Below, piece after piece: positions 42,905 to 51,768 of a stretch of DNA of 64,000 nucleotides. Source of the DNA: G963668605 sp963668605. Its GTDB lineage: Bacteria; Acidobacteriota; Terriglobia; Bryobacterales; Bryobacteraceae. Location of the stretch: positions 5,890,001 through 5,954,000 of the forward strand of contig OY764903.1 in NCBI GenBank assembly GCA_963668605.1, read 5' to 3'. The position numbers and the translations under genes were made by a program. Each line of letters opens with the position of its first letter. Position 1 is the stretch's first letter. A model generated the notes under the pieces. That model ran no database searches and was not told where the DNA came from. It saw nothing but the letters and a program-made list of their open reading frames with translations.

Positions 42905-44920
42905 ATGGGCCGTATCCGTGTTCTCTCCGACAACGTCGCTAATAAGATCGCAGCCGGAGAGGTGGTGGAGCGTCCCGCCTCTGTCGTCAAGGAGCTACTC
43001 GAGAATTCGCTCGATGCCGGAGCCAGCAGTGTCCGCGTCGATGTCGAAGGCGGCGGGCGGCGCCTGATCCGCATTTCCGACGACGGCTGCGGAATGCTGC
43101 GCGACGATGCGATGCTGGCCTTCGAACGTCATGCCACCAGCAAGTTGCACGACGTCAACGATTTGCTCTCCATCGCCACGCTAGGTTTTCGCGGCGAGGC
43201 GTTGCCTTCGATTGCCTCGGTTTCGCGACTGGTCCTGGAGACGCGCGCCAGAGAAGAGCAGACCGGCGCACTCGTTGAGATTGCCGGCGGCAAGATGCTG
43301 AAGTTTGAAGAGGCCGCGCTCGCGCCCGGTACCGTTATCACCGTTCGCGATCTGTTCTTCAATGTGCCGGCGCGCAAGAAGTTTCTGCGTACGGAGCAAA
43401 CCGAACTGGCGCACATCGCCTCGCTTGTGACGCATTACAGCCTGGCCCATCCGGACAAGACCTTCCAGCTCACGCACGGCGCCAACGAGTTGCTGCGCGT
43501 CACACCGGTAACCGATCTGCGCGACCGCGTCTATCAGGTGTTCGGAAACCAGGTGCTGGAAGATCTGGTTGACCTCGAGATTCGTGAAAGCGAGTTGAAA
43601 CTGCCGCCTCCGTATGTGCCGCCGTCGGCGTCCGTCACAGCGCAGGCGATCGCGCGCGAAGGCGAGGACGAAGAAGCGGAAGGCGAAGAAGCGAACCTAC
43701 GTGTCTTCTGCCTGCGCGGATTCGTCTCGCGCCCGCAGGTGCAGAAATCAAACCGTAACTCGATCTATTTGTTCGTGAACGGGCGTCTGATTCGCGACAA
43801 GCTGCTGATGCACGCCATCTCGTCGGCGTTCCACAACCTGATTCCGCCCGGCTGCTACCCGTTCGCGCTGCTGTTTCTCGATTGCGATGCGCGCGAAGTC
43901 GATGTGAACGTGCATCCCTCGAAGACCGAGGTGCGCTTCCGGCACGGCACTCACGTGCACGATTTTGTGCGCGACACGATTCGCGAGAGACTCATCGAAA
44001 GCCGTCCTGCGCCCAGTTTTTATGTGCCTGGTGGCCCGGCTCTGATGCCGTCTTCGGAGACTCCGCAGCCCGGCGCGCAACTGCCCTATTCGGAGTTCAC
44101 GCAGCAGTTGGAGAACGAGCGTCTGGCCGAGATCCCTACGCAACTGCCGCCGCCTCCGCCCGATGAGCAACTGCCGGTGATGACATTGGGGGCGCCAAAC
44201 AGTCTCTCGCCGCGCTTCGAGTTCAGCGCGACGAGATCCGCAGCGCCGGAAATCCGTCCGCTGGTTTCGCTGCCGGTTCCCGATACGCACGGCGCTTTTC
44301 CGGCGGGCGCGATACTCGATGAACCCGGCACGTTGGCGTCGCTGCGGGACTTGCGTCCGATGGGCCAACTCCACGAGAGCTTCATCATCGCGGCCGGCCG
44401 CGATGGCCTTTGGATCATCGATCAGCACGTAGCCCACGAGCGCATCCTGTTTGAACAGGTCTTGAAGCAGGGTGCCGCAGGCCGCATCGAGAGACAGCAG
44501 TTACTGATGCCGATCCTGATCGAGTTGTCGCAGGGGCAGCAGATCGAGTACGCGCGCATCGCAGGGGAATTGAACCACACCGGTTTTGACACGGAGTTGT
44601 TCGGTGCGCGCACGATCGCGGTGAAAGCCGCGCCCGCCGGCATCGGCCCCGCCGACATCGAGAAGCTGATCTACGAAGTGCTGGAGATTTCAGAGAAAGA
44701 GTGGCGGCGTGTGTCGCTCGACGATCTGCGCCGCGGCATCGCGGCCTCGGTCGCCTGCCGTGCCGCGATCAAGATCAACATGCGGCTCGACCAGAACAAG
44801 ATGGAGTGGCTGCTCGCTGCCCTCGCGGCAACCGACTGTCCGATGAGTTGTCCGCACGGCCGGCCCGTGGCGCTGCGCTACTCCATGCGCGACATTCTGA
44901 AGAACTTTCACAGAATCTGA
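42905..44920 (+). CDS. mutL: DNA mismatch repair protein MutL (endonuclease type)
   Basis: 671 residues. The GHKL ATPase domain starts with NKIAAGEVVERPASVVKE; Glu30 and Asn34 correspond to E. coli Glu29 and Asn33. ISDDGCGM follows, then GFRGEALPSIASV. After a variable Pro-rich linker (about 370-470) the C-terminal domain carries DQHVAHERILFE from residue 506, the metal-binding endonuclease motif DQHA-x2-E-x4-E with Val in place of Ala. It also has CPHGRP near the end. It should nick the new strand in mismatch repair with MutS. It sits just downstream of the TolC-type gene, perhaps co-transcribed. Confidence 0.95.
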   Translation: MGRIRVLSDNVANKIAAGEVVERPASVVKELLENSLDAGASSVRVDVEGGGRRLIRISDDGCGMLRDDAMLAFERHATSKLHDVNDLLSIATLGFRGEALPSIASVSRLVLETRAREEQTGALVEIAGGKMLKFEEAALAPGTVITVRDLFFNVPARKKFLRTEQTELAHIASLVTHYSLAHPDKTFQLTHGANELLRVTPVTDLRDRVYQVFGNQVLEDLVDLEIRESELKLPPPYVPPSASVTAQAIAREGEDEEAEGEEANLRVFCLRGFVSRPQVQKSNRNSIYLFVNGRLIRDKLLMHAISSAFHNLIPPGCYPFALLFLDCDAREVDVNVHPSKTEVRFRHGTHVHDFVRDTIRERLIESRPAPSFYVPGGPALMPSSETPQPGAQLPYSEFTQQLENERLAEIPTQLPPPPPDEQLPVMTLGAPNSLSPRFEFSATRSAAPEIRPLVSLPVPDTHGAFPAGAILDEPGTLASLRDLRPMGQLHESFIIAAGRDGLWIIDQHVAHERILFEQVLKQGAAGRIERQQLLMPILIELSQGQQIEYARIAGELNHTGFDTELFGARTIAVKAAPAGIGPADIEKLIYEVLEISEKEWRRVSLDDLRRGIAASVACRAAIKINMRLDQNKMEWLLAALAATDCPMSCPHGRPVALRYSMRDILKNFHRI

Positions 44921-44925
44921 GCGGC

Positions 44926-46695
44926 CTATTCCCACTCGATCGTGCCCGGCGGCTTGTGCGTCAGGTCATAGAACACCGCGCAGATGCCTTCCACGTCCAG
45001 GATCTCGCGGGTCATGGTGCGCAGTAGTTGCTCCGGCATCGGAACCGACTGTGCGGTCATGCCGTCCACCGAATGGATCGGGCGCAGCACGATCGAGTCC
45101 GGCAGTTCCGGCGCGCCTGCGGGAATCAGGATCACTGGAAATTGCCAGACCTGCGCTTCGAAGCCGCTCTCGTGGCTCATGCGCCGCACAATCGCGTCGG
45201 CGCGCCGCAAACGATCCAGACGGATGGCGTGCAACTCGCTCTGTAGCACCCGTATCTTCCCGAGCGGGATCTTCGTCCCGGTCAGCGCGATCACACGGTT
45301 GATGCCGGCGATGCGGTTGATTAACCCGGTGGCGCGCTCCTGAAGGTTCGCCTCCGGCGAAGGAAACTCCTCCAGCGCCAGCACCGGCCTGTAGCTGCGC
45401 TCGTCGCCCTGCACGCCTACCGAATGAACGGGGAGCAGCCAGCCATCAGTCAGCCGTGCTGGCGTTTCGTCAGACTCCGCGCAAAGGCAACGGATTGCCA
45501 GGCCCGGGCCGGGGAAGGGGTGGCGCTGCAATAGCTCATCTGGCAAGCCCAGATCCCGGCCGATATCGCGCACTTCATCCTTGTAGAACAGGCTGAGCGG
45601 CTCGACGATGCGGTTCTCCGCAATCAGGCGCTGGATGCCGGCTACGCGGTTGTGATGCGTCTTGATCAGATCCGCCTTTGCGGTTCCGCCCGATTCGATC
45701 GTGTCTGGATAGATTGTGCCCTGTCCGAGGATCCAGCTTCCATCGAGAAAATGGCCGCCCTGCAGGACCTGATCCTGCACTTCGACAAACTGCTCACCGA
45801 TGATGTGGCGCTTCTGCTCTGGTTCGCGCACTCCAGCCAGCGCGCCCAGGAAACGCTGGCCTGCGGCTTCGACGCGGAAACCGTGTGCGCCCAATTTGTC
45901 AAAGACATCCCTGACAAACTGCGTTTCGCCCTCGCGCATCAGACCCGTATCGACATAGGCCCCGCGCACGCGATCGGCGCCGAGCGCCCGCAGACAGAGC
46001 GTGTATGCGACCGTCGAATCGACTCCGCCGCTGACGAAGAAAAACACGTTGCGGGTGCCTACCACATCGCGGATACGTTGCTCGATAGCCGGAGTCTGGT
46101 GCTTCGGGTTCCAGTCCTGCGTGCAGCCGCAGATCTCGAAGAGAAAGTTGGAAAGGATTTGCGCGCCCTGCTTCGTATGCACGACTTCGGGATGGAACTG
46201 CACGCCATAGAGTTTGCGCTTCACGTCGCCGATGGCGCTCACGGGACATGTCTCCGTGCGGCCGATGATCGCGAAACCGCGCGGCGGCGTCTCCACCTGA
46301 TCGCGGTGGCTCATCCAAACTTGCTGGTGCGCCTCGGTCGTGCGGAACAGCGGAGCGCCGGGGTCCACATCGATATAAGCTTGGCCGTATTCGCCCTTGA
46401 CGCCTTTACGCACGGCGCCGCCCATCAGGTGGGCCATCAACTGCTGTCCGTAGCAGATGCCGAGAATCGCCGCGCCGCTCTCGAAAATCGCCGGATCGGC
46501 GGTCGGGCTGCCTTCCTGATAGACGCTGGCGGGGCCGCCGGATATCACGAGTCCCTTCGCGCCGGCCAGTTCGGCGGCCGGAGTCTCACTCGCGCGGATC
46601 TCGGCATACACGCCCAATTCGCGAATCTTGCGCGTGATCAGGTGGCAGTATTGTCCACCGGTGTCGAGAACGAAAACTTGAGGAACAGATTTCAC
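44926..46695 (-). CDS. guaA: GMP synthase (glutamine-hydrolysing), long eukaryote-like form
   Basis: 589 residues, against about 520 in most bacteria. A glutamine amidotransferase domain (Cys81 in GICYGQQ; His168 and Glu170 in QFHPE) is followed by the ATP-pyrophosphatase loop SGGVDST (222-228). The dimerisation part is extended as in human GMPS: after FPGPGLAIR comes a long insert with LLPVHSVGVQGDERSY and MPVILTP-like QFPVILIP. The protein ends YDLTHKPPGTIEWE, nearly the human ending. It makes GMP from XMP and glutamine in the cytoplasm. Its start overlaps the stop of the upstream protease gene by four bases. Confidence 0.93.
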   Translation of the reverse strand: MKSVPQVFVLDTGGQYCHLITRKIRELGVYAEIRASETPAAELAGAKGLVISGGPASVYQEGSPTADPAIFESGAAILGICYGQQLMAHLMGGAVRKGVKGEYGQAYIDVDPGAPLFRTTEAHQQVWMSHRDQVETPPRGFAIIGRTETCPVSAIGDVKRKLYGVQFHPEVVHTKQGAQILSNFLFEICGCTQDWNPKHQTPAIEQRIRDVVGTRNVFFFVSGGVDSTVAYTLCLRALGADRVRGAYVDTGLMREGETQFVRDVFDKLGAHGFRVEAAGQRFLGALAGVREPEQKRHIIGEQFVEVQDQVLQGGHFLDGSWILGQGTIYPDTIESGGTAKADLIKTHHNRVAGIQRLIAENRIVEPLSLFYKDEVRDIGRDLGLPDELLQRHPFPGPGLAIRCLCAESDETPARLTDGWLLPVHSVGVQGDERSYRPVLALEEFPSPEANLQERATGLINRIAGINRVIALTGTKIPLGKIRVLQSELHAIRLDRLRRADAIVRRMSHESGFEAQVWQFPVILIPAGAPELPDSIVLRPIHSVDGMTAQSVPMPEQLLRTMTREILDVEGICAVFYDLTHKPPGTIEWE

Positions 46696-48305
46696 GGGCG
46701 TTCGGATCGGGCGGAGCGCTGTACGATCATCTTCTTTACGTTTTCCAAAAGCCCTTTGGCCTTGGGCAGAGCCTCGATCGCTTTGGCGATCACCGGATCG
46801 GTGGCTACCATATAGCGCCGTGCCTCTTCGGAACCAAAGGCCGTGATGAAAAACTCACGCTTCAATTGCTGCCTGATCCAAGGGAGGTTTTCCGCGAACT
46901 CCCCTTCCGTGAAGGTCGCGTTCTCCTTCAGCAGGAATGCGTGGAAATCGTTGAGTACGGCTTGGTCGGGTTCCCAATCCTTTGCCAGTTTCGTCTCGTG
47001 CGAGCCGAAGTACTTCGTGGCGAATCCGAAGTAGGCGTACTTGCGAAACATCGTCTCGATCTGGAACTTGTTCAGCTTCTCCGGTGCGAATTTTTCGTCT
47101 GGTGCGATGCCTCCGCCGCCATAGACCGTTCGTCCGCTGTCGGTCATTTTCACGTCCAGCGGATTCTTGGTCTCAAGATCCTTGTGCGTGTAATAGTCGA
47201 GGAAGCTTTGGTTGGTGTAGTCGCGCTGGATCAGCCTGCCGCTGGGTGTGTAATACTTCGCCGTGGTCAGCGCCAGGCCGGTGTTTTCGCTCATCGGATA
47301 GACGGTCTGCACAAGCCCTTTGCCGAATGTGTTCTCGCCGAGGATCCAGCCTCGGTCGTGGTCCTGCAGCGCTCCGGCCAGGATTTCTGCGGCTGAGGCG
47401 GAGTAGCGGTTCACCAGCACAACGATCGGATACTCAAACTTGCTGCCCGTGCGGCGTGCCACGTAAGGTTTCTCCGGCGACGAACGCCCGCGGTGCGAGA
47501 CGATCGTCTGGCCCTTCTGAAGAAAGCGTTCCGTCACGGCCACGCCTTCATTCAACAGACCGCCCGGATTCTCGCGCAAGTCGAGGATAAGCAGCTTGAT
47601 GTTTTCCTCGCCAAGCCTGCTGAGGTTCTCTTCCACTTCCCGGCTGGTGTTTTCGTTAAACGACTCGATGTCGAGATGCGCAATGCCAGGCTTGACCCAG
47701 AACGCGTCCTGTACGCTCTTGCGCGGAATCTCGTCGCGGACGATGTCGAAGACCAGTTGGCGGTCCGTGCCCTCACGGGCCACGGTCACCTTAACGTGCG
47801 TTCCGCGCGGGCCTTTGAGCAGTTCGGCCACTTCGGAGACCGTGAGATTGTCGGTGCGTTTGCCGTTCACTTGCAGGATCACGTCGCCAGGACGAATGCC
47901 GGCTTTATAGGCGGGCGAGCCGGGCATCGGAGCGATCACGATCGTGCGGTGATTGCGCTCGGAGACTGTCATGCCGACGCCAAAGTAGCGGCCCTTTTGG
48001 TCCTCGCGCAGCGATGTGAAATCGCGCGGGTCGAAGAAGCTGGAATGCGGGTCGAGCGTCTTCAACATGCCCTGGATGGCGCCCTTATAGATTGCTTTGT
48101 CCGGATCTATCTTGTCGGCAAAGTTGTTGTTTACAACGCTGTAGATCTGCGTGAAAGTCTTGACGCCGGAGTCGATGTCGTCCTGGGACTTGGCCGCCGA
48201 TGCGGCGGAAACGCCGTCCAGGTTCGTTCCCAGCAGGCCCCCAAGCAGGGCGCCGGCCAAAACGATCCCTGGAAAAATGAAAAACAATCGACGGCTGTTT
48301 AGCAT
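46692..48305 (-). CDS. C-terminal processing peptidase (S41 family)
   Basis: 537 residues. An N-terminal membrane anchor or signal (about 7-35) precedes the protease. A PDZ domain lies at about 90-175 (GVGMTVSERNHRTIVIAP, GIRPGDVILQVNG). The S41 core contains LILDLRENPGGLL and the Ser-Lys dyad: Ser in NRYSASAAEILAG and Lys in ENTFGKGLVQ. The C-terminal 120 residues are an extra helical domain. Such Prc/CtpA enzymes trim or degrade periplasmic proteins. The gene is upstream of and overlaps guaA, an unusual pairing that suggests a shared transcript. Confidence 0.9.
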   Translation of the reverse strand: MLNSRRLFFIFPGIVLAGALLGGLLGTNLDGVSAASAAKSQDDIDSGVKTFTQIYSVVNNNFADKIDPDKAIYKGAIQGMLKTLDPHSSFFDPRDFTSLREDQKGRYFGVGMTVSERNHRTIVIAPMPGSPAYKAGIRPGDVILQVNGKRTDNLTVSEVAELLKGPRGTHVKVTVAREGTDRQLVFDIVRDEIPRKSVQDAFWVKPGIAHLDIESFNENTSREVEENLSRLGEENIKLLILDLRENPGGLLNEGVAVTERFLQKGQTIVSHRGRSSPEKPYVARRTGSKFEYPIVVLVNRYSASAAEILAGALQDHDRGWILGENTFGKGLVQTVYPMSENTGLALTTAKYYTPSGRLIQRDYTNQSFLDYYTHKDLETKNPLDVKMTDSGRTVYGGGGIAPDEKFAPEKLNKFQIETMFRKYAYFGFATKYFGSHETKLAKDWEPDQAVLNDFHAFLLKENATFTEGEFAENLPWIRQQLKREFFITAFGSEEARRYMVATDPVIAKAIEALPKAKGLLENVKKMIVQRSARSERP

Positions 48306-48350
48306 CCGGACAAACCTCCGCGCCTCATATCAAGTATAGCAACGCACGCA

Positions 48351-49094
48351 TCAAGCGCCGGATGGACGCGGTTCCAAAGCGCCCAGGCGCACGCGGAATC
48401 TGGTTCGGTCCCCACGGTAGTAATCCACGGCGTATTCGACCGGCACGCCGTGCGAGTAACCGACGCGCCGGATCAGCAGGGCCGCCGAACCGGCCGGCAC
48501 CGTGAGCAGTTTGGCCTCCGCTTCACCCAACGTGACGGCTTCGATCGTCTGCGTGGCGTGGCTGGGCTTGCGGCCCATCTGCTCCATGACCTCGTAGACC
48601 GAATGCCGGCGGAGATCCTTTTTCAGAAAGCTTCGAAACATCGTCTCCGGGAGCCAGGTGGAGGCGACTACAAGCGGCTCGCCTGAGCCCAGGCGGAGAC
48701 GGCGCAGATGGACAACCTTCGCGCCCGGCTTCAGGCGCAGCCAGTGCAGGATGGGCGACTCGGGGTCGGAGATTCGCAGCACGCCCGCCTCGAGCAATTT
48801 CGATCCCGGCCGCAGACCCATGTACTCCATGAACTCCGTGAAGCTGAAGAGCTGTTGCAGGTCCTGGGCGACGCGCGGTTCGGCGACAAAACTGCCCGAA
48901 CCGCGCCGCCGATAAATGACCGCGTCGTCGCTCAGCCGGGAAAGTGCACGCCGCACCGTTTCGCGCGCGACCTGGTGCCGTCGCGCCAACTCCGGTTCGG
49001 AATCCAGCCGCGTGTGCGGCGCAAGCCGCTCCGAGATGATCTCTTTGCGGATCGCCTCGGCGATGACCAGATAAACGGGGCCGGGGTTTAGCAT
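48351..49094 (-). CDS. GntR/HutC-family regulator, likely of glpD
   Basis: 247 residues. The winged helix-turn-helix is at about 5-72 (RLDSEPELARRHQVARETVR, RRRGSGSFVAE). The UTRA effector domain at about 95-240 (GSKLLEAG, VVHLRRLRLGSGEPLV, VGYSHGVPVEYAVDYYRGDR) places it in the HutC subfamily. It is divergent from glpD. Two tgtctagaca palindromes lie between the genes, of the type bound by HutC-like regulators. It probably represses glpD and itself and responds to a phosphorylated glycerol or sugar; the ligand is inferred. Confidence 0.85.
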   Translation of the reverse strand: MLNPGPVYLVIAEAIRKEIISERLAPHTRLDSEPELARRHQVARETVRRALSRLSDDAVIYRRRGSGSFVAEPRVAQDLQQLFSFTEFMEYMGLRPGSKLLEAGVLRISDPESPILHWLRLKPGAKVVHLRRLRLGSGEPLVVASTWLPETMFRSFLKKDLRRHSVYEVMEQMGRKPSHATQTIEAVTLGEAEAKLLTVPAGSAALLIRRVGYSHGVPVEYAVDYYRGDRTRFRVRLGALEPRPSGA

Positions 49095-49166
49095 GGGTTC
49101 CTTCGCTGCGTCGCGCGGCTGCAGTTTCCATGTTAGCGAAATTTGCTACGGGGCGAGCACGTTATT

Positions 49167-49176
49167 TGTCTAGACA
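49167..49176. promoter_or_regulatory. Palindromic operator half of the gntR-glpD region, upstream site
   Basis: The core tgtctagaca occurs here in the context atttgtctagacatat, about 73 bases from the gntR start. The same ten-base core lies in the second site at 49253-49270. It is a probable autoregulatory site for the GntR-type protein. Confidence 0.6.
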
Positions 49177-49222
49177 TATGCTCGCATCCAGGCCGGCCCG
49201 TGCGCTGCTACACGGTCTTGAA

Positions 49223-49251
49223 TTGACGCCGGGATTGCTCAGTAGCATAAT
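49223..49251 (+). promoter_or_regulatory. glpD promoter
   Basis: A sigma70-type pair: TTGACG at 49223-49228, a 17-base spacer and CATAAT at 49246-49251. Transcription would begin near 49258, inside the palindrome at 49253-49270, leaving a leader of only about ten bases before the ATG at 49269. Confidence 0.55.
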
Positions 49252-49252
49252 T

Positions 49253-49270
49253 ATCTTGTCTAGACAAGAT
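49253..49270. promoter_or_regulatory. 18-bp perfect palindromic operator overlapping the glpD start
   Basis: atcttgtctagacaagat is a perfect 18-base palindrome. It spans the predicted transcription start and the first two bases of the glpD ATG. Bound regulator would block RNA polymerase. The site also takes the place where a Shine-Dalgarno sequence would be. Confidence 0.7.
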
Positions 49271-50795
49271 GAGCAGATTACAGAACCTGGAAGGCCGCTT
49301 CGACGTCGCGATCGTGGGCGGAGGCATTATCGGCGCCGGTATCGCGCGCGACGCTGCTCTGCGCGGCCTACGTGTCGCGCTGGTGGAGAAGGACGATTTT
49401 GGGAGCGGCACCACGGCGGGTTCGACGCGCCTAATCCACGGCGGTCTGCGCTACCTCGAGTCGTATGATTTTCGCCTTGTGCGCATGGATTTGCGCGAGC
49501 GTGAGCGGCTCTTGCGCAATGCCTCGCACCTGGTTAAACCGCTGGAGTTTCTGGTCCCGATTTACGGCGAAAGCTGGTTTCACCGTGCGAGACTGCGGGC
49601 CGGCATGGCGTTGTACGATCTGCTCAGCTATGACAAGAGCCTTCCCAACCATCGCATGTTGAGCGCCGCCGAAGTAGCCCGCGCGGAGCCGGAACTACGG
49701 CGTGAAGGATTACAGGGCGCGGCGCTGTACTACGATGCGCAGGTCAACTCGCCGGAGCGCCTGACGCTCGAGAATATTCTGGACGCGCGCGCCCACGGAG
49801 CGGCCGCCCTGAATTATGTCGAAGCGACCGGCGCGCTCGAATCCGACGGAGCAATCGGTGGCCTCAAGGTGCGCTGCGCCATCACGGGCGAAGAGGCCGA
49901 GGTGACGGCAAAGTTGGTGGTGAATGCCTCGGGGCCGTGGTTCGAGCGCGTCGCCGCCCGGTTGGCGCCGGAGCCGAAACGGTTGGTGCGAACAACCAAA
50001 GGCATCCATCTGGCGTGCGACCCGGTCAGTAATAAGGCCCTCGTGCTCTTTTCGAAAGTGGATCAGCGTCTCTTTTTCGTGGTTCCGTGGCTCGGTTATA
50101 GCTGGGTGGGAACCACCGACACGGATTACGAAGGCGATCCGGGCGCTGTTCGCGCGACGCGCGAGGATGTCGAGTATCTGGTCCGTTCGACGCGCCCGTT
50201 TTTCCCGAAACTCGGCACCGGCGCGATCCACTGGACGAATGCGGGCGTACGGGCGCTGGTGATGGAAGAGGGCTCGGAATCCTCTGTCTCCCGGATGCAC
50301 CGGGTCACGGCGCGCCGTCCGGGGCTCGTCTCCGTGTTGGGGGGCAAGATCACCGGCTATCGTGCGATTGCAGAAGAGGTTTGCGATGTGATGGCGCGAA
50401 AGCTCGGGACCGATCGCAAGGCGCAGACGGCGGATGAGCCACTTCCGGGCGCGCGTGCAAAGCCCTCGGGGACGGAGCCGCTCGATTCGCTCTACGGTTG
50501 CCGCGCAGACGACGTCCGCCGCCTGGCGCAAGAAGATTCGGCGCTTTCCATGCCGCTCGCTCCGAACTATCCTGATATCGCGGCGCAAGTGCTTTTCGCT
50601 GTCCGGGAAGAGCAATGCGAGCGTGTGGCTGATTTCATGTTGCGGCGCAGCCTGCTGGGCTTTACACAGGATCAGGGCCGCAATGCCGTGGGCCGCGTAG
50701 CCGCCCTGATGGCCGCGGAGCACGGCTGGTCCGCAGCACGCAGGCTGGAAGAGATTTCACGCTACCAGCTTCATCTGGAAGCGAGCATGGCTTGA
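49269..50795 (+). CDS. glpD: Glycerol-3-phosphate dehydrogenase/oxidase
   Basis: 508 residues. The FAD motif GGGIIGAG is at 17-24, followed by LVEKDDFGSGTTAGSTRLIHGGLRYLE in the family position (residues about 37-64, quoted for its GST-x-LIHGG core). WVGTTDTDYEGDP and GGKITGYRAIAEE are typical of GlpD, and a helical C-terminal cap completes the protein. It oxidises sn-glycerol-3-phosphate to dihydroxyacetone phosphate at the inner membrane and passes electrons to quinone. No glpK or glpF is nearby. The start lacks a Shine-Dalgarno sequence and overlaps the operator. Confidence 0.92.
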   Translation: MSRLQNLEGRFDVAIVGGGIIGAGIARDAALRGLRVALVEKDDFGSGTTAGSTRLIHGGLRYLESYDFRLVRMDLRERERLLRNASHLVKPLEFLVPIYGESWFHRARLRAGMALYDLLSYDKSLPNHRMLSAAEVARAEPELRREGLQGAALYYDAQVNSPERLTLENILDARAHGAAALNYVEATGALESDGAIGGLKVRCAITGEEAEVTAKLVVNASGPWFERVAARLAPEPKRLVRTTKGIHLACDPVSNKALVLFSKVDQRLFFVVPWLGYSWVGTTDTDYEGDPGAVRATREDVEYLVRSTRPFFPKLGTGAIHWTNAGVRALVMEEGSESSVSRMHRVTARRPGLVSVLGGKITGYRAIAEEVCDVMARKLGTDRKAQTADEPLPGARAKPSGTEPLDSLYGCRADDVRRLAQEDSALSMPLAPNYPDIAAQVLFAVREEQCERVADFMLRRSLLGFTQDQGRNAVGRVAALMAAEHGWSAARRLEEISRYQLHLEASMA

Positions 50796-50832
50796 CAGCG
50801 GCATCACCGTGCTCCAGACATGAACGTCTGCG

Positions 50833-51342
50833 TTAAACGGCGCGTGCGGCTTTGCGGGCTGTCGCGGTCTCGGAGCGAACCGGTTTGCGCTGCACCGGCG
50901 CCGTGCCCGTGATGCGCCGCAGTTGGTCTGTGACGCACACGAGGAACATCGGCTGCTTCGAGTTCTTGAAAAGGTCGATGATGCGCTCGTTCTGTTCTTC
51001 CAGATATATAGTTTTGCCGTCGGTCACGAGATGCAACTCGGATTCGGAGCCCAGCACACTGGTCAGGCGCTTGCTCATTTCGCGTTGCAGGAAGCGGAGA
51101 ACGCGGCGGATCTTCTGCAGCGAGAAGCCCTTGCGGCGGAGTTCGGCGATTACGGAGATTTCCACGACGTCTTCCCGGCCGTAAATCCGCTTGTGCCCTT
51201 CATGCCGGGGAGAGACGACTTTGCGCTCGTCCCACCACTGCAACTGGCGCAGGCTGACTCCGGAGATTCTGGAAACGTCGCTGCTCGAAAACACCGGCAT
51301 ATCCGGCGAGCTTTCACCGCGAGACTTTCTTGTTTTGAACAT
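50833..51342 (-). CDS. MerR-family transcriptional regulator
   Basis: 169 residues. The winged helix at about 17-80 (FSSSDVSRISGVSLRQLQWW, EGHKRIYGREDVVEI) has the usual MerR pattern of helix-turn-helix plus wing. It is followed by a helix (KGFSLQKIRRVLRFLQREM) and a short C-terminal region, without the cysteines of metal-sensing MerR proteins. The tail is Arg/Ala-rich (TARKAARAV). Effector and targets are unknown. A second ATG at 51300 is possible. It is convergent with glpD. Confidence 0.82.
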   Translation of the reverse strand: MFKTRKSRGESSPDMPVFSSSDVSRISGVSLRQLQWWDERKVVSPRHEGHKRIYGREDVVEISVIAELRRKGFSLQKIRRVLRFLQREMSKRLTSVLGSESELHLVTDGKTIYLEEQNERIIDLFKNSKQPMFLVCVTDQLRRITGTAPVQRKPVRSETATARKAARAV

Positions 51343-51481
51343 GAGACACCGCTTCCGTTTGAGAAATAACCGCCTCTCAGGATTGTACTGAACTGGCGTG
51401 GGGTGTCAATATGTTATTTTTTCCACCCTCGACCGGCGCCGTTAAGTGCCAATTAATCATCGGCTTCGCCGGAATAGAACT

Positions 51482-51682
51482 TTACCCCCCGCCGACAAAC
51501 ATGACGATCTCTACTTGTGCGTCCGGTTGCAGTATCGTCTCCGGCCAGCGCGGCGGCTTGATGATTTCGCGATTCAGTTCGACGGCAACGCGGGACGGAT
51601 CAAGCTCCAGCAACTCGAGCAATCCGGCCAGCGTGCAACCTTCCGGCACGTCGCGGGTGTCGCCATTTAGAACGATTTCCAT
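51482..51682 (-). CDS. thiS: Sulfur carrier protein ThiS
   Basis: 66 residues from the ATG at 51682; the longer open frame upstream is in the nuo promoter region and not coding. Begins MEIVLNGDTRDVPEG, contains VAVELNREII and ends VGGG, the C-terminal Gly-Gly that is adenylated and then thiocarboxylated to supply sulfur for the thiazole of thiamine. Length and motifs fit ThiS well. No thiF or thiG is adjacent, so its partners lie elsewhere. It is divergent from the nuo operon. Confidence 0.82.
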   Translation of the reverse strand: MEIVLNGDTRDVPEGCTLAGLLELLELDPSRVAVELNREIIKPPRWPETILQPDAQVEIVMFVGGG

Positions 51683-51704
51683 GGGTGAGCGGGGAAGGTC
51701 ATAT

Positions 51705-51733
51705 TTGACACTCCTTCCCACGGTCATTATAGT
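51705..51733 (+). promoter_or_regulatory. Promoter of the nuo operon
   Basis: TTGACA at 51705-51710, a 17-base spacer and TATAGT at 51728-51733 make a near-consensus sigma70 promoter. Transcription would start about 30 bases before nuoA. The reverse strand reads TATAAT at the same place, which might serve thiS. Confidence 0.65.
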
Positions 51734-51768
51734 CAAAAAGAGGGTGCTTTCACTATAACTGGACATCC

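Noticed and set aside
50796..50832. Terminator between glpD and the MerR gene
   Set aside because: Only a five-base stem (cagac/gtctg) with no T-run.
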